Under the pieces are notes generated by a model that was not told the origin of the DNA, ran no database searches, and saw only the letters and a list, made by a program, of their open reading frames with translations. 64,000 nt of DNA, taken from a virus. Of this stretch, positions 48,336-58,943 are shown piece after piece. Numbering within the stretch: the stretch's first letter is position 1; every line of letters begins with the position of its first letter. The position numbers and the translations under genes were made by a program. Location of the stretch: positions 1 to 64,000 of the IMG/VR virus record IMGVR_UViG_3300043539_002606. One strand, written 5' to 3'.

Positions 48336-49766
48336 TTAAGCTGGATCGTAGTAATAGTATTGTCTTTCAATATCTGTAGGATCTGAACTCATTTGCAGAT
48401 CATAGGATGTAAAGTAGAGATTATTAACATAATTACGATAAGGAAAAACACCAATATTTGGTACAGGAGTCATTTCTGTTAATATCGTAGGAGTCGAAGT
48501 ACTAAAATAAAGAACACCATTTGATTGTGAATAAAAGTTTCCTGGTGATAAAGAATTATAGGAAGGCCAATCTTCTATCGTAATATAAGGATCAACACTT
48601 ATACCGTCAAATGGCCAATCTATAGTCCATCCTGAGTCTAACATTTTTTCAATTGTAGCTTGTATCGGTTCAGAAAAAAAACATCCACCGTTACTAAAAT
48701 TAGCTGAGGCTAAATCTAATAATCTTACGAAGCTAGCTGGATAATCCAGCATAGTATTACAATTTCCAATCGTTTCTATAATAGCATCAATTGTTGGTTT
48801 ATCTGCTGGATTTGATGTAGCAGTAATTATTGAGTTTAACGAAAATGGCAACGGATCATAACCATAATAACTATTTTGAGTTAATGGTAAAACAAAATCT
48901 CCATCAATTACTAATTCTTCTAATCCATCAGGAAATATTGTTACTTCATATCCAGTATTGCCAGGACCATATACATAATTCCAACCATCATATTGCCAAT
49001 ATGCAGGAACCACAGTTTCTGCTAAGTGCTTATTATACAAATAAGGTTTAAGTATTTCAGGACCAGTTGGGCCCGGTGGTCCTTGTATGCCCTTTAGATT
49101 AACTCCTTCTTCTGGCCAAACACCAGCACTCTTTGGACCAAATAACACATAATTAATTCTATCAAGATAATAATCACCATCTTGACTCGATTCAGGAGGA
49201 GTCTCTAATATTCCACTAATTATTGTAGTGCCATTTGTGCCATTCAAACCAGAAGCAGCAACTGTTGCTCCAGTTAATTCTGTCCATGTTCCGCTGCTAG
49301 CAGTAGAATAGCTATAGATTCGTGGTCCAACTGGACTAAATTTAACACCAGGTGTCGCTGAATTTAGTCCTTCACGAACAATAAAGAGTGTGCCATTTTT
49401 ATTTAGGACATTAGCTATTGTGCTGCTATTTGGTAATTGATTAACATAATCAACAACACCATCAATAGCAAGACCACGACCTGCTGGACCAACGACATTA
49501 CCTAGAGCCTTTGATGTATTGTCTGAATATCTTGCAACCAATACTCCTTCAGAATTTAGATCAACGTCGCGCACATTAATTAAATCAGTTGACGTCGTTA
49601 AATCAATTTCAATAATAGGATTTATTGCGTCACGATTTTTATAATAGAGTTTGTTATCTGGAATGTTAATAAAGATTTCACCAAGCAATAGATCGCTATC
49701 AACTGGTTTTTCTCCAGAAACATTGCTATGGCGTAATACAATTCGAGATGGTGTTAGACTAGGCAT
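48336..49766 (-). CDS. Tail fibre-type protein with Mtd-like N-terminus and short collagen segment
   Basis: A 476-residue protein. The start SRIVLRHSNVSGEKPVDSDLLLGEIFINIPDNKLYYKN follows the I-x-L-R-x-S...GE-I-x-I...D-x-K-L-Y pattern seen at the N-terminus of many phage adhesins. After KGIQGPPGPTGP (near residue 230) the C-terminal half contains aromatic-rich sequence (YWQYDGWNYVYGPG). A GATAAATA late-type element lies seven bases upstream. Probably a fibre or baseplate decoration. Confidence 0.72.
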   Translation of the reverse strand: MPSLTPSRIVLRHSNVSGEKPVDSDLLLGEIFINIPDNKLYYKNRDAINPIIEIDLTTSTDLINVRDVDLNSEGVLVARYSDNTSKALGNVVGPAGRGLAIDGVVDYVNQLPNSSTIANVLNKNGTLFIVREGLNSATPGVKFSPVGPRIYSYSTASSGTWTELTGATVAASGLNGTNGTTIISGILETPPESSQDGDYYLDRINYVLFGPKSAGVWPEEGVNLKGIQGPPGPTGPEILKPYLYNKHLAETVVPAYWQYDGWNYVYGPGNTGYEVTIFPDGLEELVIDGDFVLPLTQNSYYGYDPLPFSLNSIITATSNPADKPTIDAIIETIGNCNTMLDYPASFVRLLDLASANFSNGGCFFSEPIQATIEKMLDSGWTIDWPFDGISVDPYITIEDWPSYNSLSPGNFYSQSNGVLYFSTSTPTILTEMTPVPNIGVFPYRNYVNNLYFTSYDLQMSSDPTDIERQYYYYDPA

Positions 49767-49773
49767 ATGAGTT

Positions 49774-49781
49774 TATTTATC
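49774..49781 (-). promoter_or_regulatory. Late-type promoter for the 48336-49766 gene
   Basis: GATAAATA on the minus strand, seven bases before the ATG at 49766; one mismatch at the first base. Confidence 0.45.
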
Positions 49782-52700
49782 TTATAGGATATCGCGATCA
49801 ATCTTCTTAAATTGAGGAATTGTTTTTAATTGTGTAGAAACTGGGAAATATGAACGACTAACTTCTTTACCGGCAACATAAACTCTTCCAATATCTTCAC
49901 CTTCGTCCTTACATAAGATATATGTTTGATCCATCGCACCAGCTATATTGACAATATTTTTTGCATTTTCTGGAAAGATAACCTTAGCATATTTTGGTGT
50001 TGCAACTCCTAAAGATACACTTGTGCCAAGAATATAGTTAATATTAATTCCACCAACATAGAGTTCAAAGATACCACTGCTTGGAGCTGTTTCCACGATT
50101 ACAAATATTCGGGTGCGGCTTGCGTCATCAATAACGAAAAAGTCATGAACATTTGGCAGGTTAAAACTTGTCCATATTGATATATTACCCGTAGCAGCAC
50201 TACCACTATTTGCACAACCGCTTGCACGATTGCCCGCGAAATATAATACTCCGTTACTAGCTAGAGCAAATGAAACTGCACTAAAATTACATGTTTGTAT
50301 TTTAACTATTTTATTATTAGTTCCAGGAGCAGATCCACTAAAGGCTGTTATTGTTGGTAAATTTGGATTAGTCAAATTATCTTGACCAACTGCCAAACGA
50401 CCATTGCTGTTTAAGCCACAGCAATATAATCTATCAGTTAAAATGTTTTGTTCAGGCACACTATCAAGTAATCCAGCTGGCAGAGTATCAAACGTTAAAG
50501 CTTTTCTGAGTATAATGCCGTCACCTGAAGTATCAGCTCCAGTGCCTCGAGAAACACTAATGTCAACAATACCTCTTAGTCTGCTACGACGTAGGTTAGC
50601 TGCTGCAATTCCATTAGTTGCACTATTAGAAAGAAGCACATCGTCTGTTGTTTGACTAGAACCAATAAATGCAAGTCTAGCACCATTAAAACTACTGAAT
50701 AGTCTAAATTGCGTTGCACGATTTGCTCCAGCAGCATTTCCTAAAATTACATAATAGTTTGTTGTGCCATATGTTAATGTATCAAAATCTAATAGGTTAT
50801 GTGCTGCAAGATTTGAACGTTCAAAAACTGTTCCAGTTGCAGTTGGTGTTGTTGTTCCTAATACTCTAAATGTGCCAGCGATATTTGATGGTTGAGGATT
50901 AATAACAGCATCAGACTCTGCAGTTAACATTGGGGCAAAATCGCTAAGACTTAAAGAGTTAGCTCTTAGATTTCCAAATGCACCTTTACGATTTACACCT
51001 GTACACCAAACCTCGTTATCACTTTCGTTTCCTGGTTTTCCAACAATTACATAATGAGCATCATATGTTCGTACTACCTTTTTAATATACCAACTATAGT
51101 CATTAAATGCTTCGGTAGTTAAACCCGTTTGCGTTCTCCATGCACTTAGTGCATCTGGAGCTGATGTAGCAAGGCCTCCTGCTGTTATTGCATTTGGTTT
51201 AAACCAATTGAATCTCTTACGAATTTGTTCAGAGCTGCTGCTATTCAACAATGTTGTTAATTCTCCAGGTGTTTTAATCGTTTGCTTTTGTGTTTCAGTT
51301 AAAGCAAAATTATACCAAAGATTTCTACCAGGAGAATCAACAGTTGGTCCCCAAACAAGTGGGCCAGTTGCTGCTGAAGTTGATACAAGATCTCCACGAC
51401 CAAATTGACCAGTATTATTAAGACCTGTGCTTAGATAATAACCACGTGTATATGGTATAGTGCCATTGAAATAGCTAACTAAGCCTGATGTTGCAGAATT
51501 AACGTTATTGTAACTATTATCATAACCATCCTTTGTTTTTAAGGTTATATTAGAATAGCTATCGTTAGAACCCGATATACCAGTTACGCTATCAAGTAAT
51601 ACTGCATTTGCTGACCATTTTTCTTTAATTGGCAAAAACGCAGGCAGAAGCTGACTAATTTGAACAGAGCTATTATATGGATTAGTTGGGAAAAATCCGT
51701 CATAATAGCTGCTAAATTCACTAATACCACGACTTGTTGCAGCAATATCACCTCTTGCATTTGTGCCATAGCCATATACTACATCATCTTGATCAACAAA
51801 AAAGAATTGATCAGGTGTTGCAAATGTTCGTTGTAATTGTGTAACCTTTCCTAGGTTAGAACCAAATGGGCCAATACTGTTTAATGTAACATCAGCATCA
51901 ATTGAACCTGAAGAAAGTGTGCTTGTTGCAACTGTTCTCCATGCTCGGCCTGCTCCACTTTTATCAACAATACTAAACGAATTTTTAGCGTCGCTATAGC
52001 CTAAACCATCTGAAGATTCCATTAAGTCAAAGCAACTGCCTTCAACTCCACCCGATAATATTCGTGTATCAACATACTCTTTATTTACTGCATCTGTATT
52101 TGCAGCAGGAGTTGCAGTAGTTAAGCGACCACTATTATAACGCGGAATATTTGTTTTTAGTTGAAGTTGTCCACCTGTAAATTGAAAAACAGTACTATCA
52201 GCATTAAGTGCAATATGAGTTATTCCATTTTTTAATGACGCAGTATTTTTTGGAGTAGTGCCATTTGCTTCAAAAAATGATATACCATTTCCTTTTGCTA
52301 GTGAAAAACTAGAAACAGCATCAGGCAAATATTTAATAAGTTTAACAGTCGCCGGTGATCCTGTTGTTGAATTTGGTAATAGAGTCGCACTTCTTGGAAA
52401 ACCAGTTTGACCGGGAACAAGCAAATCAACTAGTTCTACAAAAACACTATTTGCATCAGTTGCAGTAATTGTTCCTCCATTTAAGATAAGCCAACCATAA
52501 AAATCTTCATCTGGTATATTTCCACCAGCTAATGAACCCGACCATTGTTGAGCTTTTGTTGTATCAACTTCAATGATCGTGCCAACAGGCATCATTTCAT
52601 TAGTATTAATTAACGCAACACTACTAGCAATTTCACTAGTTAAATCTTCAACAAGTGAAGTAGCAGATTTCCAAACAATTGCTGAAGTTCCTGTATCATA

Positions 52701-53231
52701 TGTTAATACTGATTCAACACCAGGAAAACTAGGAAATGTCCATGTATTAGCGCCAAATTTAATTTTTGAATTTTGAATTTCTAAATTAACATTGTTGGCA
52801 ATCTTAAAAATTCCACCAGCTGTTTCATAATCAAGAATTAGGGTGTTAAATGTTGAAGCAGTTGGAAAACTAAAACTAAATCCATAGTCTGATGCATTTG
52901 CTAGCAAATTAATGCCATTTGCTCCAATAAAATTTATATTGCCGTCAACAGCATATGTTGAATTGAACTGTTTAGCCGCATTATTTGTTTGAATAAGGCC
53001 ATTGGCTAGATTTAAGTTACCGCTGATTGTAACATTTGAATTAAAAATACTAGCATTGTCAAATGTTTTTACTCCAATAATTGTTTGATCATTTTGACGA
53101 TCAACATATTCATCATTAACTGCGAAATTTGTAGTTTTCAACTCAGTAACAATATCATTGAATCGATCAATCCACACTTTAAAATTATCGCTATATGCGA
53201 TAGGCTCAATACTGTATAGTATAGTACTCAT
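49782..53231 (-). CDS. Large tail fibre with collar-like domain and RCC1-like repeats
   Basis: A 1149-residue adhesin. Residues 40-80 contain fibre-shaft sequence (IIGVKTFDNASIFNSNVTISGNL). Near 215-255, MPVGTIIEVD...FYGWLILNGG resembles a phage tail-collar domain. From about 480 to the end, segments of the form L-Y-x-x-G-x-N-x-x-G recur: VVYGYGTNARGD (484), YYLSTGLNNTGQFGRGD (600), EVWCTGVNRKGAFG (743), RLYCCGLNSNGRLAVG (940), LYFAGNRASG (997), LYVGGININ (1060) and VYVAGKEVS (1117). These look like RCC1-type beta-propeller blades, possibly seven. Likely the long receptor-binding fibre of the phage. Confidence 0.8.
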   Translation of the reverse strand: MSTILYSIEPIAYSDNFKVWIDRFNDIVTELKTTNFAVNDEYVDRQNDQTIIGVKTFDNASIFNSNVTISGNLNLANGLIQTNNAAKQFNSTYAVDGNINFIGANGINLLANASDYGFSFSFPTASTFNTLILDYETAGGIFKIANNVNLEIQNSKIKFGANTWTFPSFPGVESVLTYDTGTSAIVWKSATSLVEDLTSEIASSVALINTNEMMPVGTIIEVDTTKAQQWSGSLAGGNIPDEDFYGWLILNGGTITATDANSVFVELVDLLVPGQTGFPRSATLLPNSTTGSPATVKLIKYLPDAVSSFSLAKGNGISFFEANGTTPKNTASLKNGITHIALNADSTVFQFTGGQLQLKTNIPRYNSGRLTTATPAANTDAVNKEYVDTRILSGGVEGSCFDLMESSDGLGYSDAKNSFSIVDKSGAGRAWRTVATSTLSSGSIDADVTLNSIGPFGSNLGKVTQLQRTFATPDQFFFVDQDDVVYGYGTNARGDIAATSRGISEFSSYYDGFFPTNPYNSSVQISQLLPAFLPIKEKWSANAVLLDSVTGISGSNDSYSNITLKTKDGYDNSYNNVNSATSGLVSYFNGTIPYTRGYYLSTGLNNTGQFGRGDLVSTSAATGPLVWGPTVDSPGRNLWYNFALTETQKQTIKTPGELTTLLNSSSSEQIRKRFNWFKPNAITAGGLATSAPDALSAWRTQTGLTTEAFNDYSWYIKKVVRTYDAHYVIVGKPGNESDNEVWCTGVNRKGAFGNLRANSLSLSDFAPMLTAESDAVINPQPSNIAGTFRVLGTTTPTATGTVFERSNLAAHNLLDFDTLTYGTTNYYVILGNAAGANRATQFRLFSSFNGARLAFIGSSQTTDDVLLSNSATNGIAAANLRRSRLRGIVDISVSRGTGADTSGDGIILRKALTFDTLPAGLLDSVPEQNILTDRLYCCGLNSNGRLAVGQDNLTNPNLPTITAFSGSAPGTNNKIVKIQTCNFSAVSFALASNGVLYFAGNRASGCANSGSAATGNISIWTSFNLPNVHDFFVIDDASRTRIFVIVETAPSSGIFELYVGGININYILGTSVSLGVATPKYAKVIFPENAKNIVNIAGAMDQTYILCKDEGEDIGRVYVAGKEVSRSYFPVSTQLKTIPQFKKIDRDIL

Positions 53232-53238
53232 ATATTGT

Positions 53239-53246
53239 TATTTATG
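53239..53246 (-). promoter_or_regulatory. Late promoter for the RCC1-like fibre gene
   Basis: CATAAATA on the minus strand, ending seven bases before the ATG at 53231. Confidence 0.6.
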
Positions 53247-53448
53247 CTAGCAAAGTTTGTATTTTTTTCTCTAATTCATGGACACGCATCTCAAGATTAT
53301 CAATTCTTTCTAATAGTTTTTTCTCGTGAGCAGCTCTCTTTTTACGGGCTAATGCCGCGGCATATGCTTCATTATCAACATTAATTACTGCTCCAGATCG
53401 CGGGTCTTTTGCAAGACCCGCATTACCTTGAACTTTAACTAAACTCAT
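53242..53448 (-). CDS. Small coiled-coil virion protein
   Basis: A 68-residue protein. Residues 1-30 (VKVQGNAGLAKDPRSGAVINVDNEAY) are an extended segment, and residues 30-68 form a strong heptad coiled coil (LLERIDNLEMRVHELEKKIQTLL). Similar short proteins occur beside large baseplate genes in T4-like marine phages; function unknown, possibly an assembly or trimerisation element. Four-base overlap with the 1832-residue gene. Confidence 0.72.
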   Translation of the reverse strand: MSLVKVQGNAGLAKDPRSGAVINVDNEAYAAALARKKRAAHEKKLLERIDNLEMRVHELEKKIQTLLA

Positions 53449-56400
53449 AGTGTTGCAATAGCTCTAAAGTTTCTAATTGTTGGAACGTCAATATAATCTT
53501 TTCCTCTAAATTCGATCTTAACTGCAAATTGTTTGAAATCAACTGGAGGATTAACATTGAATTTTACTTCGCTATATTTTGCACGATCGCTATTAACTGG
53601 TATAATTTTTGGCGATGCTGGTGTTAATTCAATCCAATCTGTTTCAACTGAAACGGGCAAAGCAATACTATTTGAATCAACATCAACTTTTCCACTTGTT
53701 CCAGATGCTGGCACTAAATCATAGGGAGTTGCGGTATTAATTGCTGTTTTTTCGGCATAGTAATAACGCCAAACACCGTCAACCTGTTGAATATCAATTA
53801 TGATTGCAACTACATCTTGTGTGTTATTAGCAACTAATCTCCAACCAACATCAACACCACTGAATCGAACTCCTGAATTTGGAGATTTTCTTGTGAAATA
53901 TTTGTTATCAATAGCATTGCTATTCTCATCAAAGAATTGACCATAGACTTTAACATTTGATGTTGTTGTTGGCAAATTAATATCAATAATAACATCAAGC
54001 TGATCAGCTGGGTCTGCAAGATATACTGGTTTTGAAAAATATCGGCTAGTAGCACCAGACTCTCTTATCGCATATTCTCTTGTTTCAAGACTAAGTGATT
54101 CGAGATCAATAACAGGACTAATACGATTATCTGTTGTTGTTAAACGTGTAGACAATCTAACATCAGCTGTTGTATCAGTACCAATTGCAAAATTGCTATT
54201 AACGAGATCTTCAATAGGCTCTCCAGATTCAACACTATATGTTCTAGCATTAGCACCAGTATCAAGTTCAAGAATATTGGAAATTTGTGTTTTTCCACTA
54301 AGTTCAATAAACTTCTGATTGAGATTAAATGCACCAATTCGATATTGAGGACGTTTGCCTGCAAATGTTGCGCTTCTTACAATAGTTCCAGTTGTTTGAT
54401 TAGTTTGAGTGACAGTAATTACTGGATCACTTGTATAACCAGTTCCGGGCTCAGTAATATTAAATCCAACAATAGCAGTATTAATGCTATTAAAGACTGG
54501 ACTAACAACTGCATTTCTACCACCAGCTGGAGCTGCAGTAACACTAACAGTTACTACAGCAGATGTTTCCCAACCAATGTTTTCAAAAGGTGCACCGATG
54601 ACATCATTAAACGAGGATATATCAACTCTATGTAAACCACTGCCAATAACAGGATTAACTGCCAGTGTTCCACTTGTCGCGTTAAAGTTAGCACGATTAA
54701 TCTTGAATTTAAGATCTCTGTTTTGTGATGCTGACCATGTTGTTTTATTTGCGCTAGTGAAAAATACACCAACTGCAGGCTGTTCAGAAATAATATCTCC
54801 AGCATTTGTAATATCAGGTGCACCTAAATCTGCGATATATGCTTTATAACCATATGAACCGCTAAATGCAACAACTGCATATTCAACATTTGGCTCAAGA
54901 TAGATTGGATTATCAAACTCAAATCGAGTCATAGCACTTGAATCATCGCTAACAACAATTTCACTATTTTTCAAACTCGTCTCACTGCCTGGCACAATGA
55001 AATCAGTTGGATAGCCATTAGCCACTGTCACAAGATATACCTGTACTTGAGCACTGCCAACTGGTGGTTTTTGTGCAAACGCAAGTTCTATGCTGCTTGC
55101 GAATATACCGCTATCATCTTGAATTCTGAATGTTTGGGCAATCGGATCGTTTTTGCGTACACAAATTCTATTGCGTTTAACCTCTTGACGTTTTACACGT
55201 GGAACTTGTGTTGAAATTACAGTTTCAGCACTATCAATATCAAGACCATTTGATATAAAGCGCGCTTCAGCAAAACTATCCTCTTCATCGTTAATATTGC
55301 GAGGACTGTTTGTTAAACGAAGTAATTTTTCTCCAGTTGAGAATTTAAAGTTCGCATCATTTGGTATGATAAACATAGCAACAATATTGCCATCATCATC
55401 ACTCTTCAATTCGAGCTGTGGAGTTGTGGAATATTTAGCTAAGAGTTCTGCTTGTGATTTACCTTCATCTGCTGTCAGATTATAGGTCGCAGGATCAAAT
55501 GCATCAGGCAATAGTTTTACAAATTGTGTAACATCTTTACCATCAAAAAATGCATAGAACTGAGTATTTGGTTTTACACCTGCAACATCAACGAGAACAG
55601 GTCGTGTTCTCATATATGTTGAGATCTTTACATCTTTGACATAATCACCTAAACTCTGTTCAACATCTTCAAATGCAAGATCAGTTTGTATGCCGCTTGC
55701 TACTTGGTTTTGAATAGTAATTCTCTTTTTCTTTTTGCCGAAAAGGCCGCCGAAAAGTCCACCAAATTTATTAGAAAATTTACCAATATCAACACCTGTT
55801 GCTCCATTAGCTTCTAAGAACTTAAGAGCAGCTTTTTTGTTTTTAACTTTCTTAGAAACCTTTGATGTTGTTACCCATGAATTCCATTGTGTGCCAGTAA
55901 AACCAGCTTCATTTGCAAAATCTCGCAATACACTATCAAATCCGTCATAGAGTTCAACAGTTGTTTGAGCTTGTTCTGATTTTTCAGACCAGGTATCAAC
56001 TTCTGGAGTCAGATTCATAATACCAACATCAGCGCTCTGCTCATGTGGTTGTAGATCAATAAATTGACTTGCTGATAACTGTGTCAAATAATCAACATCT
56101 GTTTCAGTATATGATAAAAATGCTTTATTATTTTTAATAGTAATTCCATTGCTTATCGCATTTGGATTAAATGGTATGCTATATCCAGTATGATATGGAT
56201 AGAGTATGCCTCGTGCACTATCGATCGAACATAGAAACTCTGGCTGAGAACTATCGCTAACATCTAGATTTCTAAAGCCATCAGTGATAAATCCATTTTT
56301 GAATTTTTCACCATCTGTTCCAAAAATACTACGATCATTTGCATCTCTTTCTAATAGAGATAGACTTGTGTAATATTCAATAGCACCAATGCGTTTTTCA

Positions 56401-58943
56401 ATATTTCCAATATCGCTCATAGTATAGCGACGATTTTCAATAAATCGTACGTCAACATCAGTTGCATTTGCAGTAAATTGTGGCACATAGAGTGCATATA
56501 TTGCCATGCCATCATCTGGAATATTTGGCAATTTTGGCTCAAGGTCAGATTGACCGTTGATAACAACCAAACTATTGTCGCTATTTACACAGATCAAGTC
56601 AAGTCTTGGCAAGTAGAAATCGATATCGGCTGTGATAGCGCTATATGGATCAAGACTCAAACGAAGTGATCCAGGAAATGTTCTGCAATCAACAGCGTCA
56701 CTTAAAGCAATATCACCATATGTTGGAATTTCATCAAGTGGCGCTTGTGTTAAAGTTGTGATATTTCCGACCTTATAGCTATTAACTGTATAATAATTGG
56801 TACCAGTTGTTATAAAGTCCCAGTGAGTTACTTCTATGTCATCTGATGTTGATGCATTGCCGATTCTTCTAACTTTAGCATTAACATAGCTATTATCGCG
56901 TTGACCATCATCGACTAAAATCCAGTTATTAGTATCAGTAACGCTAATAGCATGATATACATTATTAAGACTATAAATGTCTCCTTCGACTGCAGTTAAA
57001 CCCACTAGTTCAGTTGTTTTTAACTTTGTACCAAGACTTGATTCAATATCTCCAGTTTCAGTTACAATAACAGAAATTACAGTACCAATTGTTTGATTCG
57101 CATCAAAGATAATACTAATTGCTCCGTTACTAGCTGGAATAATATAATATCCTGATGTTATGATTTGTTCATTTTTTGCAACAATGACATTATTGCGACT
57201 TGCATCCAATGATCTTAGACTAGATGTAGGTTCAAACGTGACAACGTTATTAGCCGATGTTAGTGTTTGTGTTAAAGATAGACGACGACTGACAACTAAA
57301 TTCTTTACATCAGTAATAGCTTGATTGGAAAATTCAAAGATTGAATCATTATTGTTAATGTCATTTAGTGCTATGCCATTTAGTTTTTCAACAACAAAAT
57401 TAAATATTCCAAAATTATTAATATCAGCTCCTAATATTTCAACAACATCGCTAAAGCGCTTACCACTATTAAGAACAATACTATGAAGATATACTCGTGC
57501 GCGAATTTGACCAGTTGCTTCTTCTCCTTCTGGCTCGATGCCTAATATTTTTGTAGTACCAATAACTTGATCATAAAGATCTAAAAGATTATAGCTAATA
57601 CTATCATTTTCAAAACTAGGCAAACCGCTGCCGCTTAGACCTGCAGTATAACCAACAACATAGTTTCCATATATTGCAGTTGTTGCTGCATTATATGTTG
57701 TTCTTTGACCCTTTCTTTCAAATGTCAAATCAGTATATGTTTTTGTTGCTTTAGGAATAACTAAATTAGTAGGAGCAAGGGTCTCAACTCTTTTTCCTTT
57801 AACATAAGCAACTCCAGGAGAAAGCTTTGCTGCAAAATATTTAGATGCATCTGTTGAAGATATGCCTGTAAAATCAAGTACATCATTAGAAGAGGTATAG
57901 AGTGCGTTATAATCTGAACCAAATAATTCTTTTAGTTCAAGTTCGAAATTCTTTACAGTATAATTCCCAGATTCCTCGTAAGTTCTACGTGCAAGAGTAT
58001 CTTCAAGAGTAGCGCCACTTTGATCAATGCCGTTATATTGAATATAAATTTCGTTTGATCTAATATCAGCTAGCTTAACTGCATTTGCCGCGATGCTTAA
58101 TTCCGCTGCTGTTAAAAGTTTTAAGGTTAAAACAATTTGATAACGATCTGCACCAGATTCTAAAAAGTTACTTGTATCAAATGCATTGTCGTTTAGAGTA
58201 GAATCATCATATGATTCACCTCCATTTGAGGAAACATATCGTTCTTCAACTAAGAAATAAGCAAATCCATTGAAATTATCACTATCTGTATCGAGAGGTC
58301 TTGCTGCATATTGTCTTTGCGCAGCAACCATGCTGCCTCTTACAAAATAAATGCCAGCATCTGCTGTTAAGCCAATTGCTTTTTTATAATCAATTGGAGT
58401 TAGTGTATATGAGTCAGTAATAACATCACCATATAATAGTGTTAAAGCTTCGCTTGTTGAAATAACATTTTCAATTGGAGTGCCTTCCGTATTTTTATAA
58501 TAGATGCGATGAGTTGCACCTGGAGAACCTGGCGCAGTTGAATTTGTAACGGACTCAATAGCAGTAACAGTAGCTTTGCTAATAGCAGCAGTAGAATCAG
58601 ATGTTTGTCTTGTAATTTTAAGAAGTGTCAAATCCTCTTGAAATTGTGTAAGTAAAGATTCTGTAATTTGAGTATTATCTGTAATAGAAAATTCAATACA
58701 ACCAATAGTAGAATCGAGTGTAACTTGTCCACCAACAACCTGGCTATTAGGTTTAAATAGTCCAGATCCAAGACGATCGATTTGCGCTTGCAATATGCTC
58801 TGTGCTTGGTTAAGTTCGCGTGTTTGAACATTAACACCTGGCTTAAAAAGAACTCGTAGATAATTCTTATCAAGATGTGAGCCATCAGCATATTGAACGT
58901 TTAAATCGTCAAAATATGTGTCAGTTTTGGTAGTGATTGCCAT
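53445..58943 (-). CDS. Large baseplate/tail structural protein with DUF4815-like N-terminus
   Basis: At 1832 residues this is the largest product in the window. The opening TDTYFDDLNVQYADGSHLDKNYLRVLFKPGVNVQTRELNQAQSILQAQI matches the DUF4815-type N-terminus (key: YFDDF-x-D...F-x-P-G-x-x-V-Q-x-R-E-L-x-Q-x-Q) found in tail proteins of T4-like marine phages. Several GTGYTSDPVITVTQ and AEARFISNGL-type segments follow, and a KKVKNKKAALKF/GKKKKRI basic stretch lies near residue 1050. Placed right after gp8, it probably replaces T4 gp9/gp10-type wedge and fibre-connector proteins; exact role inferred. Confidence 0.8.
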   Translation of the reverse strand: MAITTKTDTYFDDLNVQYADGSHLDKNYLRVLFKPGVNVQTRELNQAQSILQAQIDRLGSGLFKPNSQVVGGQVTLDSTIGCIEFSITDNTQITESLLTQFQEDLTLLKITRQTSDSTAAISKATVTAIESVTNSTAPGSPGATHRIYYKNTEGTPIENVISTSEALTLLYGDVITDSYTLTPIDYKKAIGLTADAGIYFVRGSMVAAQRQYAARPLDTDSDNFNGFAYFLVEERYVSSNGGESYDDSTLNDNAFDTSNFLESGADRYQIVLTLKLLTAAELSIAANAVKLADIRSNEIYIQYNGIDQSGATLEDTLARRTYEESGNYTVKNFELELKELFGSDYNALYTSSNDVLDFTGISSTDASKYFAAKLSPGVAYVKGKRVETLAPTNLVIPKATKTYTDLTFERKGQRTTYNAATTAIYGNYVVGYTAGLSGSGLPSFENDSISYNLLDLYDQVIGTTKILGIEPEGEEATGQIRARVYLHSIVLNSGKRFSDVVEILGADINNFGIFNFVVEKLNGIALNDINNNDSIFEFSNQAITDVKNLVVSRRLSLTQTLTSANNVVTFEPTSSLRSLDASRNNVIVAKNEQIITSGYYIIPASNGAISIIFDANQTIGTVISVIVTETGDIESSLGTKLKTTELVGLTAVEGDIYSLNNVYHAISVTDTNNWILVDDGQRDNSYVNAKVRRIGNASTSDDIEVTHWDFITTGTNYYTVNSYKVGNITTLTQAPLDEIPTYGDIALSDAVDCRTFPGSLRLSLDPYSAITADIDFYLPRLDLICVNSDNSLVVINGQSDLEPKLPNIPDDGMAIYALYVPQFTANATDVDVRFIENRRYTMSDIGNIEKRIGAIEYYTSLSLLERDANDRSIFGTDGEKFKNGFITDGFRNLDVSDSSQPEFLCSIDSARGILYPYHTGYSIPFNPNAISNGITIKNNKAFLSYTETDVDYLTQLSASQFIDLQPHEQSADVGIMNLTPEVDTWSEKSEQAQTTVELYDGFDSVLRDFANEAGFTGTQWNSWVTTSKVSKKVKNKKAALKFLEANGATGVDIGKFSNKFGGLFGGLFGKKKKRITIQNQVASGIQTDLAFEDVEQSLGDYVKDVKISTYMRTRPVLVDVAGVKPNTQFYAFFDGKDVTQFVKLLPDAFDPATYNLTADEGKSQAELLAKYSTTPQLELKSDDDGNIVAMFIIPNDANFKFSTGEKLLRLTNSPRNINDEEDSFAEARFISNGLDIDSAETVISTQVPRVKRQEVKRNRICVRKNDPIAQTFRIQDDSGIFASSIELAFAQKPPVGSAQVQVYLVTVANGYPTDFIVPGSETSLKNSEIVVSDDSSAMTRFEFDNPIYLEPNVEYAVVAFSGSYGYKAYIADLGAPDITNAGDIISEQPAVGVFFTSANKTTWSASQNRDLKFKINRANFNATSGTLAVNPVIGSGLHRVDISSFNDVIGAPFENIGWETSAVVTVSVTAAPAGGRNAVVSPVFNSINTAIVGFNITEPGTGYTSDPVITVTQTNQTTGTIVRSATFAGKRPQYRIGAFNLNQKFIELSGKTQISNILELDTGANARTYSVESGEPIEDLVNSNFAIGTDTTADVRLSTRLTTTDNRISPVIDLESLSLETREYAIRESGATSRYFSKPVYLADPADQLDVIIDINLPTTTSNVKVYGQFFDENSNAIDNKYFTRKSPNSGVRFSGVDVGWRLVANNTQDVVAIIIDIQQVDGVWRYYYAEKTAINTATPYDLVPASGTSGKVDVDSNSIALPVSVETDWIELTPASPKIIPVNSDRAKYSEVKFNVNPPVDFKQFAVKIEFRGKDYIDVPTIRNFRAIATL

